From Thermomicrobium sp. 4228-Ro (GTDB taxonomy: Bacteria; Chloroflexota; Chloroflexia; Thermomicrobiales; Thermomicrobiaceae), in the NCBI RefSeq assembly GCF_026241205.1, contig NZ_JAPFQM010000001.1, forward strand, positions 806,001-870,000: a stretch of 64,000 bases of DNA, given 5' to 3'. Under the pieces are notes generated by a model. It made no database searches and was not told the DNA's origin. It saw only the letters and a program-made list of their open reading frames with translations. Each line of letters starts with the position of its first letter. Position 1 is the stretch's first letter. Below, in pieces: positions 7,754 to 16,355 of the stretch. Both the position numbers and the translations under genes were made by a program.

Positions 7754-10253
7754 CCAGTACTCGAACGCTTCCCAGTGGCAGGGGCTGAGTGACACGGAGG
7801 CTGCCGAGCGTCTCCGACGATTCGGACTAAACGAACCGGAGGTGACGCAGCGGCCGCGAGCACTCGTGACTCTCGCACGCCTCTTCCTCGACCCTCTAAC
7901 TATCGTTCTTTTGATCGCGAGCGGCATCACCGCGGTGCTCGGTGAGTATGTCGATGCCAGCCTGATCGTGACCATCGTCCTGGCCAGTACGACCGTCAAC
8001 TTCCTCCAGTCGTACCGCTCGCAACAGGCACTCGAGCGCCTCCGCTCGCGCATCGTTCCCACCGCAACGGTCCTCCGCGATGGACGATGGCGGGAGATAC
8101 CGCGACGCGAGCTCGTCCCTGGCGATATCGTCAAGATCACAGCCGGTGACCTCGTGCCAGCCGATGCTCGCTTGCTCGAGGCCGTCCACTTGATGGTCCA
8201 GCAAGCGGCACTCACCGGCGAGTCAGTGCCGGTCGAGAAGCAGGCCGCGCCAACAGCTCCAGTGGTAGCAGATCCGAACGCACCGCATATGGTCTTCCTC
8301 GGCTCGTCGGTCGTTTCCGGAGCAGGCATCGCCGAAGTCGTCTCGACCGGCCAGGCGACGTTGTTCGGGAATATTGTCAGCCGCTTGGCGGCGCCACCGC
8401 CGGAAACGGCTTTCCAGCGTGGTCTCCGGCAGTTCAGCCTCCTGATCACCCGCACTGTGACCTTCCTCGTGTTGTTCGTGCTCGCGGTCACGCTCGCCTT
8501 CGGCCGTCCCCCACTCGACTCGATCCTCTTCGCCGTTGCGCTCGCGGTCGGCCTCACCCCGGAGTTCCTCCCGATGATCGTCACGATCGCACTGGCTCAG
8601 GGCGCGCTCCGGATGGCCCGGCGGCGCGTTCTGGTCAAGTCGCTCCCGGCGATCGAGAACCTCGGCAGCGTCGACATCGTGTGTAGCGACAAGACCGGCA
8701 CGCTCACGCTCGGCAGCATGCAACTCACGTACGCGCTGTCCGCCGACGGCACCGACTCGCCACGTCCGCTCCTGCTGGGGTGGGTCAACGCCCGGACCCA
8801 GTCGGGGCTCACCAGTCCGTTCGACCAGGCGCTCCTCGCAGTCGCACCTCCCGGCATACCGGAACTCAGCAAGCTCGACGAACTCCCGTTCGATTTCGAG
8901 CGCCGACGCGTCACAGTGGCAGTCCGGCTCGGCGAGGAAGTCCTCGCTGTGACCAAAGGGGCGCCAGAAGCGGTCCTCCCCATTTGCGTGAGCTACGAGG
9001 ACACGAGCGGGATCCACCCGCTCGACGAGGCCGCACGGCAGCAAGCCCTCGCTCTGTTTCGTCAGCTGAGTGCTCAGGGGTACCGGGTTCTCGCTGTCGC
9101 TTGGCGTGCCTGGAGCCCGGAACAGTCGCTCGATCGAACCGCCGAGTGTGACTTCGTCTTCGCTGGGCTCCTCGCCTTCGCTGATCCGCCGCTACCGGAA
9201 GCGACCGAGACGATCCGGCAACTCGCTGAGGATGGTGTGCGGGTCAAGATCCTGACTGGCGACAATGAACTCGTCGCCGCCGCGGTCTGCCGCGCAGTCG
9301 GACTGCCCGCCCAGCGTATCGTCCTCGGGAGCGAACTCGAGCACCTCGATCCGCTGGCACTCGAGCGGATCGCCGAGGAAGCGGACGTCTTCGCCCGTGT
9401 CACGCCGGCACAGAAGCACCGGATCGTGCTGGCACTCAAGGCACGCGGTCACGCTGTCGCATTCCTCGGCGATGGCATCAACGATGCGCCCTCGCTGCAC
9501 GCTGCCGACGTCGGTATCTCGGTCGCCAACGCAGTCGATATCGCTCGCGAGGCAGCTGACATCGTGCTCCTGGACCGGCGCTTATCGACGCTGCATGAGG
9601 GGATCCTGGAGGGCCGACGCGCCTTCGCCAACGTGATGACGTTCTTGCTCATGGAAACGAGTTCGAACTTCGGAAACGTCTTCAGCATGGCGGGTGCAGC
9701 TGTCTTGCTCCCCTTCCTGCCGATGCTGCCACACCAGATCCTGCTCAATAACTTTCTCTACGACCTCGCACAAGTTGCGATTCCACGCGACCGGGTCGAT
9801 CCGGAACTCACCGCGTCGCCCCGGCGCTGGGACATCGGCTTCATCCGCCGCGCGATGCTCGTTCTCGGGCCCGTCAGCTCGCTCTTCGATTTCCTGACCT
9901 TCGGCGTGCTGCTCTTCCTCTTCCGGGCAACCGAGGTAGTCTTCCACACCGGTTGGTTCGTCGAGTCACTCGTGACGCAGTGCCTGGTCGTTTTCGTCAT
10001 CCGAACGGCGCGGGCACCGTGGCGCTGGCTCCCGAGTCGATCGTTCGCACTGAACGTTCTGGCAGTGGTCGTCGTCGGTCTCTTGCTACCCTACAGCCCG
10101 CTCGCTCGACTGCTCGGGTTCGTGCCCCTACCACCGGCGTATCTTATCGTTCTCGCTGGCGCAGTCACCACGTACCTCGCGCTGGTCGAGGTCACCAAGC
10201 GTTGGCTCTACCGGCGCTACCAGGCGCCGCATCAGCGCGAGACGGTCCGGTGA
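7746..10253 (+). CDS. mgtA: Magnesium-type P-type ATPase (MgtA/MgtB-like)
   Basis: This 835-residue integral membrane cation pump starts MANQYSNASQWQGLSD. An N-terminal cation-ATPase domain (TEAAERLRRFGLNEP) precedes two TM helices, then the actuator domain with LTGESVPVEKQ. The phosphorylation site SDKTGTLT, the hinge GDGINDAPSLHAADVGIS and the MgtA-like NAVDIAREAADIVLL follow, and the C-terminal helices complete a ten-TM topology. The short N-domain and the overall pattern match P3B magnesium importers rather than calcium pumps. A longer frame upstream (from 7704) has no ribosome site. I saw no leader that is recognisably a magnesium riboswitch. Its 3' end overlaps the convergent oxidoreductase by 22 bp. 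Confidence 0.88.
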   Translation: MANQYSNASQWQGLSDTEAAERLRRFGLNEPEVTQRPRALVTLARLFLDPLTIVLLIASGITAVLGEYVDASLIVTIVLASTTVNFLQSYRSQQALERLRSRIVPTATVLRDGRWREIPRRELVPGDIVKITAGDLVPADARLLEAVHLMVQQAALTGESVPVEKQAAPTAPVVADPNAPHMVFLGSSVVSGAGIAEVVSTGQATLFGNIVSRLAAPPPETAFQRGLRQFSLLITRTVTFLVLFVLAVTLAFGRPPLDSILFAVALAVGLTPEFLPMIVTIALAQGALRMARRRVLVKSLPAIENLGSVDIVCSDKTGTLTLGSMQLTYALSADGTDSPRPLLLGWVNARTQSGLTSPFDQALLAVAPPGIPELSKLDELPFDFERRRVTVAVRLGEEVLAVTKGAPEAVLPICVSYEDTSGIHPLDEAARQQALALFRQLSAQGYRVLAVAWRAWSPEQSLDRTAECDFVFAGLLAFADPPLPEATETIRQLAEDGVRVKILTGDNELVAAAVCRAVGLPAQRIVLGSELEHLDPLALERIAEEADVFARVTPAQKHRIVLALKARGHAVAFLGDGINDAPSLHAADVGISVANAVDIAREAADIVLLDRRLSTLHEGILEGRRAFANVMTFLLMETSSNFGNVFSMAGAAVLLPFLPMLPHQILLNNFLYDLAQVAIPRDRVDPELTASPRRWDIGFIRRAMLVLGPVSSLFDFLTFGVLLFLFRATEVVFHTGWFVESLVTQCLVVFVIRTARAPWRWLPSRSFALNVLAVVVVGLLLPYSPLARLLGFVPLPPAYLIVLAGAVTTYLALVEVTKRWLYRRYQAPHQRETVR

Positions 10254-11413
10254 GGGCGAGCGTAGTCGGTCGCATCGACCCAAGGCTGCCCCTCCGCGAA
10301 GCGAGTCAGCCGAAATGGTGAGAGGTCCTGTGCTGGTGTACCGTGCACGATCCACTCGGCCAGTGCTCGTCCGACAGCTGGGGCCGTCTTGAAGGAGGTG
10401 CCTGAATCGCCGAGCATGGCGAAGAGACCGGTGTAACCAGGAACTGGCCCGATCAGAGGACGGCCATCCGGACTCTGCATCACGACACCAGCCCAGCCCC
10501 CGCGAGCGATACCGTGCGCGAGCTCCGGGTACCGGCGAGCGATCGCTGCTCGTGCCGCCGGCACGAACGCGGCGTCCGCTGTCTCGGCATACTGGTCCGG
10601 ATCAGCAGGAACGACTCCGGCTTCCAGTCCGACCAGCGTGCTTGTCTCCCCCTCTGGCCGATACCACATGCCAACACTCGTATCGATGCCGCAGCAGTGC
10701 CGGGGTGCGAGATCACTCGGCCAGCGGAAGATGGCGACCTGCACCCGCCGGGGCACCAGACCGTAGTTCAGACCGAGCGGCGCGAGTAGCTGATTCGCCC
10801 AGGGCCCCACTGCCAGGACAACGGCTCCAGTTGCAATATGCCCCCGTTCCGTTCGGACCCCGATGACCTGCTCCCGTTCGACCTCGATCGCCAGCACCCG
10901 CTCGCCGGTACGGATTTTCGCCCCCGCTTGCCGTACCCGGTGCAGCAGACCGAGCGTCGCCGCAACCGGGTCAGCATAACCACTCTCCGGCTCATAGGCG
11001 GCCACAGTCAGTCCTGCGACGTCGCGCCAGGGTTCGAGTTCAGCGACCTCCTGCGCGGTCACCAGCTCGACCGGTGCGCCGAGCGCCCGCTGCATCGCCA
11101 CATTCGCCCGGAGCTTTTGCTCGTCTTCCGGAGCGACGACCTGGAGAAAGCCCGTACAGACGAACGGCGACGGCGTTCCGACCCGCACCTCCCACTCCTG
11201 GAAGAATCGAAGACTCTCGAGTGCCAAGCGCGTCTCGTGTGGGTTCGGGTAGTGCAGCCGGACGAGCGCGCCGGACTTCCCCGTCGCGCCACTCGCTGGC
11301 ACGGCTCGCTCCAACACGAGGACGTCCGACAGACCGAACTGGGTGAGCCAATAGGCAGTACTCGCACCGACGATACCAGCCCCGATGACGATAGCCTCTG
11401 CTGACTCACGCAT
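10232..11413 (-). CDS. FAD-dependent amino acid/sarcosine-type oxidoreductase (DAO family)
   Basis: This 393-residue flavoprotein starts at the ATG preceded by GGGAG. The N-terminal dinucleotide fold IVIGAGIVGASTAYWL binds FAD, and the chain then follows the DAO superfamily layout: ATGKSGALVRLHYPNPHETR, GAVVLAVGPWANQLL, and the C-terminal GLFAMLGDSGTSFKTAPAVG that closes the FAD site. Sarcosine, glycine or another secondary amine are possible substrates; the sequence alone does not decide. It stands alone on this strand, divergent from mreB, and its 3' end overlaps mgtA. Confidence 0.85.
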   Translation of the reverse strand: MRESAEAIVIGAGIVGASTAYWLTQFGLSDVLVLERAVPASGATGKSGALVRLHYPNPHETRLALESLRFFQEWEVRVGTPSPFVCTGFLQVVAPEDEQKLRANVAMQRALGAPVELVTAQEVAELEPWRDVAGLTVAAYEPESGYADPVAATLGLLHRVRQAGAKIRTGERVLAIEVEREQVIGVRTERGHIATGAVVLAVGPWANQLLAPLGLNYGLVPRRVQVAIFRWPSDLAPRHCCGIDTSVGMWYRPEGETSTLVGLEAGVVPADPDQYAETADAAFVPAARAAIARRYPELAHGIARGGWAGVVMQSPDGRPLIGPVPGYTGLFAMLGDSGTSFKTAPAVGRALAEWIVHGTPAQDLSPFRLTRFAEGQPWVDATDYARPHRTVSR

Positions 11414-11527
11414 ACAGTGCTCCCGTGTCAACGCGGATCGAACCAGAGGGTTACGGGAGCGTCAAGAGTGAGTGCGAACCACGCAGGACAGACGGTCAAC
11501 CTTACGCCAAAGATTCTCCCATCGCGA

Positions 11528-11536
11528 TGCTAGAAT
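11528..11536 (+). promoter_or_regulatory. Extended -10 promoter for mreB
   Basis: TGCTAGAAT matches an extended -10 (TGnTAnnnT) 66 bases before the GTG start of mreB. No convincing -35 is seen at 16-18 bases upstream, which fits a TG-dependent promoter. Confidence 0.5.
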
Positions 11537-11602
11537 TGAACCGGTACAGCGTCGGATCGGCATTCCGGAGCGGTGGTACCAGTCGGATGGGGTGAGGGAA
11601 CC

Positions 11603-12607
11603 GTGCCGAAGCAGCTGGGAATCGATTTGGGAACCGCGAACGTTCTCGTCTACGTGCGGGGTCGGGGTATCGTGATCAACGAGCCCTCGGTCGTCGCAAT
11701 TTCTGCCAAGGACGGGCGGGTCAAGGCGGTCGGCATCGAAGCGCGCAACATGCTCGGACGCGAGCCGCGGGATACGATCGAAGTCGTTCGCCCGATGCGC
11801 AATGGCGTCATCGCCGATTACGTCGTGACCCAGGAGATGCTCCGCTACTTCATCAACAAAGCGGTCGGACGCTTTTCTTTGATCCGCCCGGAAGTGATGA
11901 TCTCGGTTCCGGCTGGCGTCACGAACGTGGAACGCCGGGCGGTCCGCGACGCAGCGCTCAACGCTGGTGCGCGCCGGGCGTATCTGATCGCCGAGCCGCT
12001 CGCGGCGGCGATCGGTGCCCGCATCCCCATCGCTGATCCCAGTGGGAACATGGTGATCGACATCGGCGGTGGGACGACCGAAGTCGCCGTCATTTCGTTG
12101 AACGGCATCGTGGTCGCCAAATCGGTCCGGATCGGTGGCAATCACCTCGACGACGCGATCGCTGCCTACGTCAAACGCAAGCACAACCTGCGGATCGGCG
12201 AGCGGACGGCCGAGGAGATCAAGATCGCGATCGGGTCAGCCCTGCCGGTCGAAGAGGATCTGGTGATGGAAGTCCGGGGCCGTGACGAGGTAACCGGGCT
12301 TCCCCGGACGATCCAGCTGCACGCCAACGAGGTCGTGGAAGCGATCGCCGAACCGCTCGAGGCGATCCTGGCTACCGTGCGCGCTGTCCTCGAGGAGACA
12401 CCACCGGAGCTGGCGTCCGACATCATCGACAAGGGCATGGTTCTGACCGGTGGGGGCGCACTCCTGCGCAATCTCGATCGCTTGCTCACCGAGGTGACCG
12501 GTGTCCCTTGTTTCGTCGCCGATGACCCGTTGAGTTGCGTGGCGATCGGTACGGGACTCGCACTCGAGTACTTCGACGTTCTCCGCGACAGCCTGGAAGA
12601 ACTCTAA
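11603..12607 (+). CDS. mreB: Rod shape-determining protein MreB/Mbl
   Basis: This actin-like ATPase organises cell-wall synthesis under the cytoplasmic membrane. The GTG start gives 334 residues beginning [16 protein letters not shown], which is the phosphate-1 loop. [16 protein letters not shown] is the phosphate-2 loop, GGNHLDDAI and [12 protein letters not shown] complete the actin fold, and the length is standard. The ten extra residues of a longer frame lack homology. No mreC, mreD, rodA or pbp2 neighbours are present; the gene stands alone, as it often does when MreB or Mbl paralogues are dispersed. MreB and Mbl cannot be separated here. Confidence 0.93.
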   Translation: MPKQLGIDLGTANVLVYVRGRGIVINEPSVVAISAKDGRVKAVGIEARNMLGREPRDTIEVVRPMRNGVIADYVVTQEMLRYFINKAVGRFSLIRPEVMISVPAGVTNVERRAVRDAALNAGARRAYLIAEPLAAAIGARIPIADPSGNMVIDIGGGTTEVAVISLNGIVVAKSVRIGGNHLDDAIAAYVKRKHNLRIGERTAEEIKIAIGSALPVEEDLVMEVRGRDEVTGLPRTIQLHANEVVEAIAEPLEAILATVRAVLEETPPELASDIIDKGMVLTGGGALLRNLDRLLTEVTGVPCFVADDPLSCVAIGTGLALEYFDVLRDSLEEL

Positions 12608-13077
12608 GTCAGGGCGTAGTACTCGGCTTCCTCGCCGCCACAGGCAATCACGGCGTGAATGTGGCGCACCGCCCAGCGCTGGCTGGTCCAGAGGAGACGT
12701 GCCACCGCTTCTTCCAGGTCACACCAGGCGAAATCATCGTGAGCCGGCGAGAGACGAACCGCCGCGCGTGACTCGACGAGCGCCGCGAAGGCCGGCGCGA
12801 GCACAATCGCGTCACTGGCGTGATCGTAGAACTGCGAGACATAATCGGCCGAGTACAGTCGCTGCGGCACCAGTCCGGTCTGCTCCAGGAGTTCGCGCAC
12901 CGCGGCATCCACGGCTCGCTCCTCCGGTAAGATCCGGCCGTGGACGGCATGCCAGGTCCCGCCCAGTGGCCCATCGGCTCGACGACGCAAGAGGAGAAAC
13001 TGGACATCGTACGATGGACGCTGCGGAAGCCGCCGGAACACGTACACATCCACCAGATCGCTCACGATCCGCGGCAT
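12604..13077 (-). CDS. Nudix hydrolase
   Basis: The 157-residue protein starts at [16 protein letters not shown]. It has a Nudix box ([20 protein letters not shown], then TGL), with the expected G, E and RE..E spacing; the last pair is EQ instead of EE. Such enzymes hydrolyse nucleoside diphosphates linked to another group. The N-terminal beta strands ([16 protein letters not shown]) also fit, and a dihydroneopterin-triphosphate-like or mutator-like role is possible but not shown. The gene overlaps the end of mreB by 4 bp. Confidence 0.85.
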   Translation of the reverse strand: MPRIVSDLVDVYVFRRLPQRPSYDVQFLLLRRRADGPLGGTWHAVHGRILPEERAVDAAVRELLEQTGLVPQRLYSADYVSQFYDHASDAIVLAPAFAALVESRAAVRLSPAHDDFAWCDLEEAVARLLWTSQRWAVRHIHAVIACGGEEAEYYALT

Positions 13078-13406
13078 TGCTTCCCGCTTCCTTCTCACGC
13101 ACCCGTCGCCAGCCGGTCGTCCTCCTACGCATACCGCCAGCATAGCACCTGGTGAGATCGGGAGACAGGGCTTTTCGGTTCAGGCCTCGCGTGCAACCCC
13201 GAGTACTTGCCGATCCAGCCTGAGCGGCCTCTCCCACAGACTGCCGCGCGAGCCGGAACGCAGCGAGAATGCACCGGACGATTCGAGAACGATCGTGACC
13301 GTTCCGGCACAGCGGATGACGCATGGTCCGGTGCACAGCGCACCGGCACTGGCGCACACAGAGAACGCATGCTTCACTTGACCGTCGGTGACGACGGGAG
13401 GCATGG
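13078..13406. other. Intergenic region with a long-range inverted repeat
   Basis: No gene is seen. TGCACCGGAC (13270-13279) and its exact complement GTCCGGTGCA (13326-13335) are separated by 46 bases, ahead of the GTG at 13407. This could be a looping operator or a long hairpin in the leader of the ADP-ribosylglycohydrolase gene. No -10/-35 pair stood out. Confidence 0.4.
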
Positions 13407-14420
13407 GTGGTGCACGAAACGCAGCCTGTCGATCTCCTCGACCGGTTCCTGGGTTGTCTCCTCGGCATGGCGATCGGCGACGCGCTGGGCATGCCGGTTG
13501 CCGGGCTCACGCCGGAAGAGATCACCGCTCGCTATGGTTGGCACGACCAGTTCGTCCCGCTTCTGGCGCCGGACGGGTCGGTTGAGGTTCCGGCTGGAAC
13601 GTTCACCGACGAGACCGAACTCGCCCTCTGCCTCATCGAGAGTGCGATCGGTTCGGGTGGCTATCTCGACGTCGCGGCGACAGGTTACCGTTTCCTCCGG
13701 CTTCTCGAGGGGCCGGGAGCACCGTTCCTGGACGAGCCGTCACGCCGGGCGCTCGCCGATGCAGCTGAACACGGTGACTTCCAGCGCGGGGTGGCGGGCC
13801 CTGGCATGGCGACTGGGAGTGCCGCCGCCCGTGCCGCGCCGATCGGCCTCCTGCATGCGCTCTGCCGCTTCAATCCCGAACTCTTCGTCCGCGATGTCCT
13901 CCGCGCGACCGTGATCACGCATGCCGAACCTGAGGTCGTCAATGGAGCGCTCGCTGTAGCCTATGCAGTGCTCCTGCTCGTACAGGGCATGACACCGCCA
14001 GAGGTCCTCGTCGACGAGGTGGTGCGATTCATCGATGAAGATGCCGTCGCGCAGCGGTTGCGCCGGGTTGCCTCCTGTCCCTTGCCAGCGGGTGACCCGG
14101 CGGCTGCCGCGACACAGCTGGCGATGCTGGGTTCGTCAGCGGCGGTCGACGAAGTGGTCGCCAGCGCCTTCGCTGCCTTCGTCGCGGCACCGGACGACTT
14201 CCGGCAGGCCATCGCGATCGCCGTCAACGCGGGTGGCGCCAGCGATACCCGTGGAGCGATCGCCGGAGCCCTGGCCGGCACGCACCTCGGTGCGCGGGCA
14301 CTTCCGTCAGCGCTCGTCGAAGCGCTCGATGGGCAACCGTACCTGGTGATGGCCGCGCGCGGACTCTTCCAGGCCGCCCAGCAACGGGCCGGCCGGTTCC
14401 TCTGCTTGCTGGTACGGTGA
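13407..14420 (+). CDS. ADP-ribosylglycohydrolase family protein
   Basis: This 337-residue protein of the DraG/ARH family hydrolyses ADP-ribosyl bonds in other members. GMAIGDALGMPVAGL and FTDETELALCL near the N-terminus correspond to the first metal-ligand region (family consensus TDDT). The second ligand region reads GGASDTRGAIAGALAG where GGDTDT is usual, so one aspartate is replaced by alanine. GGGAGG lies 6 bases before the chosen GTG. It is followed by a HAD phosphatase 7 bp downstream, suggesting a two-gene unit for nucleotide-sugar or ADP-ribose turnover; that is inference. Confidence 0.85.
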   Translation: MVHETQPVDLLDRFLGCLLGMAIGDALGMPVAGLTPEEITARYGWHDQFVPLLAPDGSVEVPAGTFTDETELALCLIESAIGSGGYLDVAATGYRFLRLLEGPGAPFLDEPSRRALADAAEHGDFQRGVAGPGMATGSAAARAAPIGLLHALCRFNPELFVRDVLRATVITHAEPEVVNGALAVAYAVLLLVQGMTPPEVLVDEVVRFIDEDAVAQRLRRVASCPLPAGDPAAAATQLAMLGSSAAVDEVVASAFAAFVAAPDDFRQAIAIAVNAGGASDTRGAIAGALAGTHLGARALPSALVEALDGQPYLVMAARGLFQAAQQRAGRFLCLLVR

Positions 14421-14427
14421 GCGAACG

Positions 14428-15096
14428 ATGGCCGAACGGATCGCCGCCGTCGTCTTCGACCTCGACGGAGTGCTGGTCGATTCCGAGGCGCTCCAGCTCG
14501 CAGCCTGGCAATGCTACGTGGAACGGTGGGAGAAGAAGCTCCCGGCCACCCTTCTCCCCAGGTTGTTCGGCCGGCGTCTAGTCGATGCTGCCTCCATCAT
14601 CGTCGAGGAACTCGGCCTGCCGGTCGCACCGGACGAGGCAGCTCGCGAACGCGATGCGCTGTTCCTAGCGAGCCTGCCCGGCAACGTGCGCCCGATGCCT
14701 GGTGCTCACGAGCTGATCACCGGGCTACGGGAGCGCGGCATGCGGCTCGGGCTGGCGACGAGTGGGCACCGCCGGTACGTCCAGCTCGTGCTGGTTGAGC
14801 TCGGGCTCGCCGATGCGTTCGCAGCGGTCGTGACCGGCGACGACGTCGCTCGGGGTAAACCGGCACCTGACTGTTACCGCCTCGCAGCTAGCCGACTGGG
14901 GGTATCCCCGGCCGCCTGCATCGCGATCGAGGACGCCCCGCTCGGAGTCGCCGCTGCGCGAGCAGCTGGACTCCGCTGTATCGCCGTCCCCAACGCGCAC
15001 ACCGCGCACCTCGACGGGTTCGCGGCAGCCGATACGGTGCTTCCGGGGCTGGACGCCGTGCTGCCCTGGCTGGAATCGAACGGCTGGATCGCCTGA
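14428..15096 (+). CDS. HAD-superfamily phosphatase, beta-phosphoglucomutase-like
   Basis: The 222-residue protein begins MAERIAAVVFDLDGVLVDSE, which contains the catalytic DxDGxxxD motif. A helical cap follows, then LATSGHRR (motif II), GKPAPDCYRLAASRLG (motif III) and AIEDAPLGVAAARAAGLRC (motif IV). This layout matches the pgmB/gph subfamily that acts on phosphosugars or phosphoglycolate. Exact substrate unknown. It lies just downstream of the ADP-ribosylglycohydrolase gene. Confidence 0.9.
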   Translation: MAERIAAVVFDLDGVLVDSEALQLAAWQCYVERWEKKLPATLLPRLFGRRLVDAASIIVEELGLPVAPDEAARERDALFLASLPGNVRPMPGAHELITGLRERGMRLGLATSGHRRYVQLVLVELGLADAFAAVVTGDDVARGKPAPDCYRLAASRLGVSPAACIAIEDAPLGVAAARAAGLRCIAVPNAHTAHLDGFAAADTVLPGLDAVLPWLESNGWIA

Positions 15097-16274
15097 ATAC
15101 GAGTCGTGCGGAACCCGAAGCACCAGCGCCCTCGGTACGGTCCTGAATGCGCACGCCAGCGGCCGAGCGGTAACGCGACGGCCGCACGCATGCTCGAGCT
15201 GGATGACGACCACACCAGTGTGTCTCACGGCAGTTGCGTCCCGTCCGATACTCTCACCAGTCCTCGAGTAGTGGGGAAGCCTGAGCGAAAGCCCCCGCGA
15301 TATCGGCAGCCATCACGACTCGAGTCCAGCGAGGTCCAGGCCGTCAACGGTCCCACGTTCGATATCGAACCAGATAGCCGTACCGCACCACCCTCGATCC
15401 GGCTGTGCAGTCATGTCCAACCAGCACGGACAGAGAAGCGTGCAGTTGCAGACCTCGAGCATCTGTCCCGCACGTTGCCACGACATCACCGATACACCGT
15501 TCGCGAATCCGAGACGTCAGGAACCCCTCAGGAACGACCATAGCCGGATACGTTCGAACCGAACAGGTCATGGCATCGTCAATATGTGGCCAGAACGACT
15601 TCTTATCCGAATCAATCAACAATACCGTTGCGTAATGTACTGCCGCCTTACTTGTACAACCACTTGTAATAGATCTGTCTTTCCGAAGCAAATTTAGAGC
15701 ATCTTCGACGGTCTCTGCTGATGACCGTCGCGTTTTGGGGAGTATCCGTTCGCGTGGATCGATGCGCTCTGCGTTCACGCTGCGGGATTCACCGGTTCGC
15801 CTCCTCGCCCGTATCTCGTATCGAGCATGCCGCAGTCACGCGCTCGACAGCGATGTCATGCGGACTAACGAGAGGCACCCGGCACGAATGGCGTGGAACG
15901 AGCGATGGCGCAAAGCAGTTGAGGGGCTCCTCTCCAGCGAGCAAGGACTCCGCCACCTGTTGTGGACACCGCACGGAACGATGTGAGAGGACGAGAGCGC
16001 TTCCGATCGCTACGGGTGAGCCCTGCGTCACCACTGATCACGCCGATTGCAGTGTGCACACGGCCAGCAGTCGCGCCCACTCGTGCACGATCCCGGCCGG
16101 AGTCCTCGCTCCCGCTCCGATCCGAGAAGCCCTCGGAGCCGGTTTCCCAAAGCACGCTCGACCCGATGAAGAACCCGATCCGGCAGCCGGGTCATCTGGC
16201 CATGGTCGCCGACCACACCCGATGCACTCGGAAAACGTTCAGTGCAGTCTCCGCCGTACATGGGGGTAAGGAAA
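15097..16274. other. 1.2 kb gene-poor stretch with a lower-GC island
   Basis: No convincing gene is seen. Around 15540-15720 the composition drops clearly below its surroundings. The longest frame there (15344-15778, minus, 144 codons) has an atypical mix of Cys, Ser and Arg, no ribosome site and no recognisable motif. The short plus-strand frame ending 15986 (ERWRKAVEGLLSSEQGLRHL) looks protein-like but is only a fragment. Decayed genes or an old insertion scar are possible readings. Confidence 0.45.
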
Positions 16275-16302
16275 GGGTCCCCGGGAGATCCTCCAGGGAC
16301 CC
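16275..16302 (-). terminator. Rho-independent terminator of the aldehyde dehydrogenase operon
   Basis: On the minus strand GGGTCCC pairs with GGGACCC, with an inner GGAG/CTCC stem and an ATC-type loop, followed by TTTCCTT. It lies 54 bases after the stop of the aldehyde dehydrogenase gene. Confidence 0.7.
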
Positions 16303-16355
16303 CTCCGTCAGCGTGTCGGCAGAGCGTTACAGTGGCGCACCCTTCCCACCGCGGA

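Noticed and set aside
15344-15778. 144-codon minus-strand frame in the gene-poor region
   Set aside because: It has atypical residue content, no ribosome site and no motif, and it overlaps a compositional anomaly. Too weak to call.
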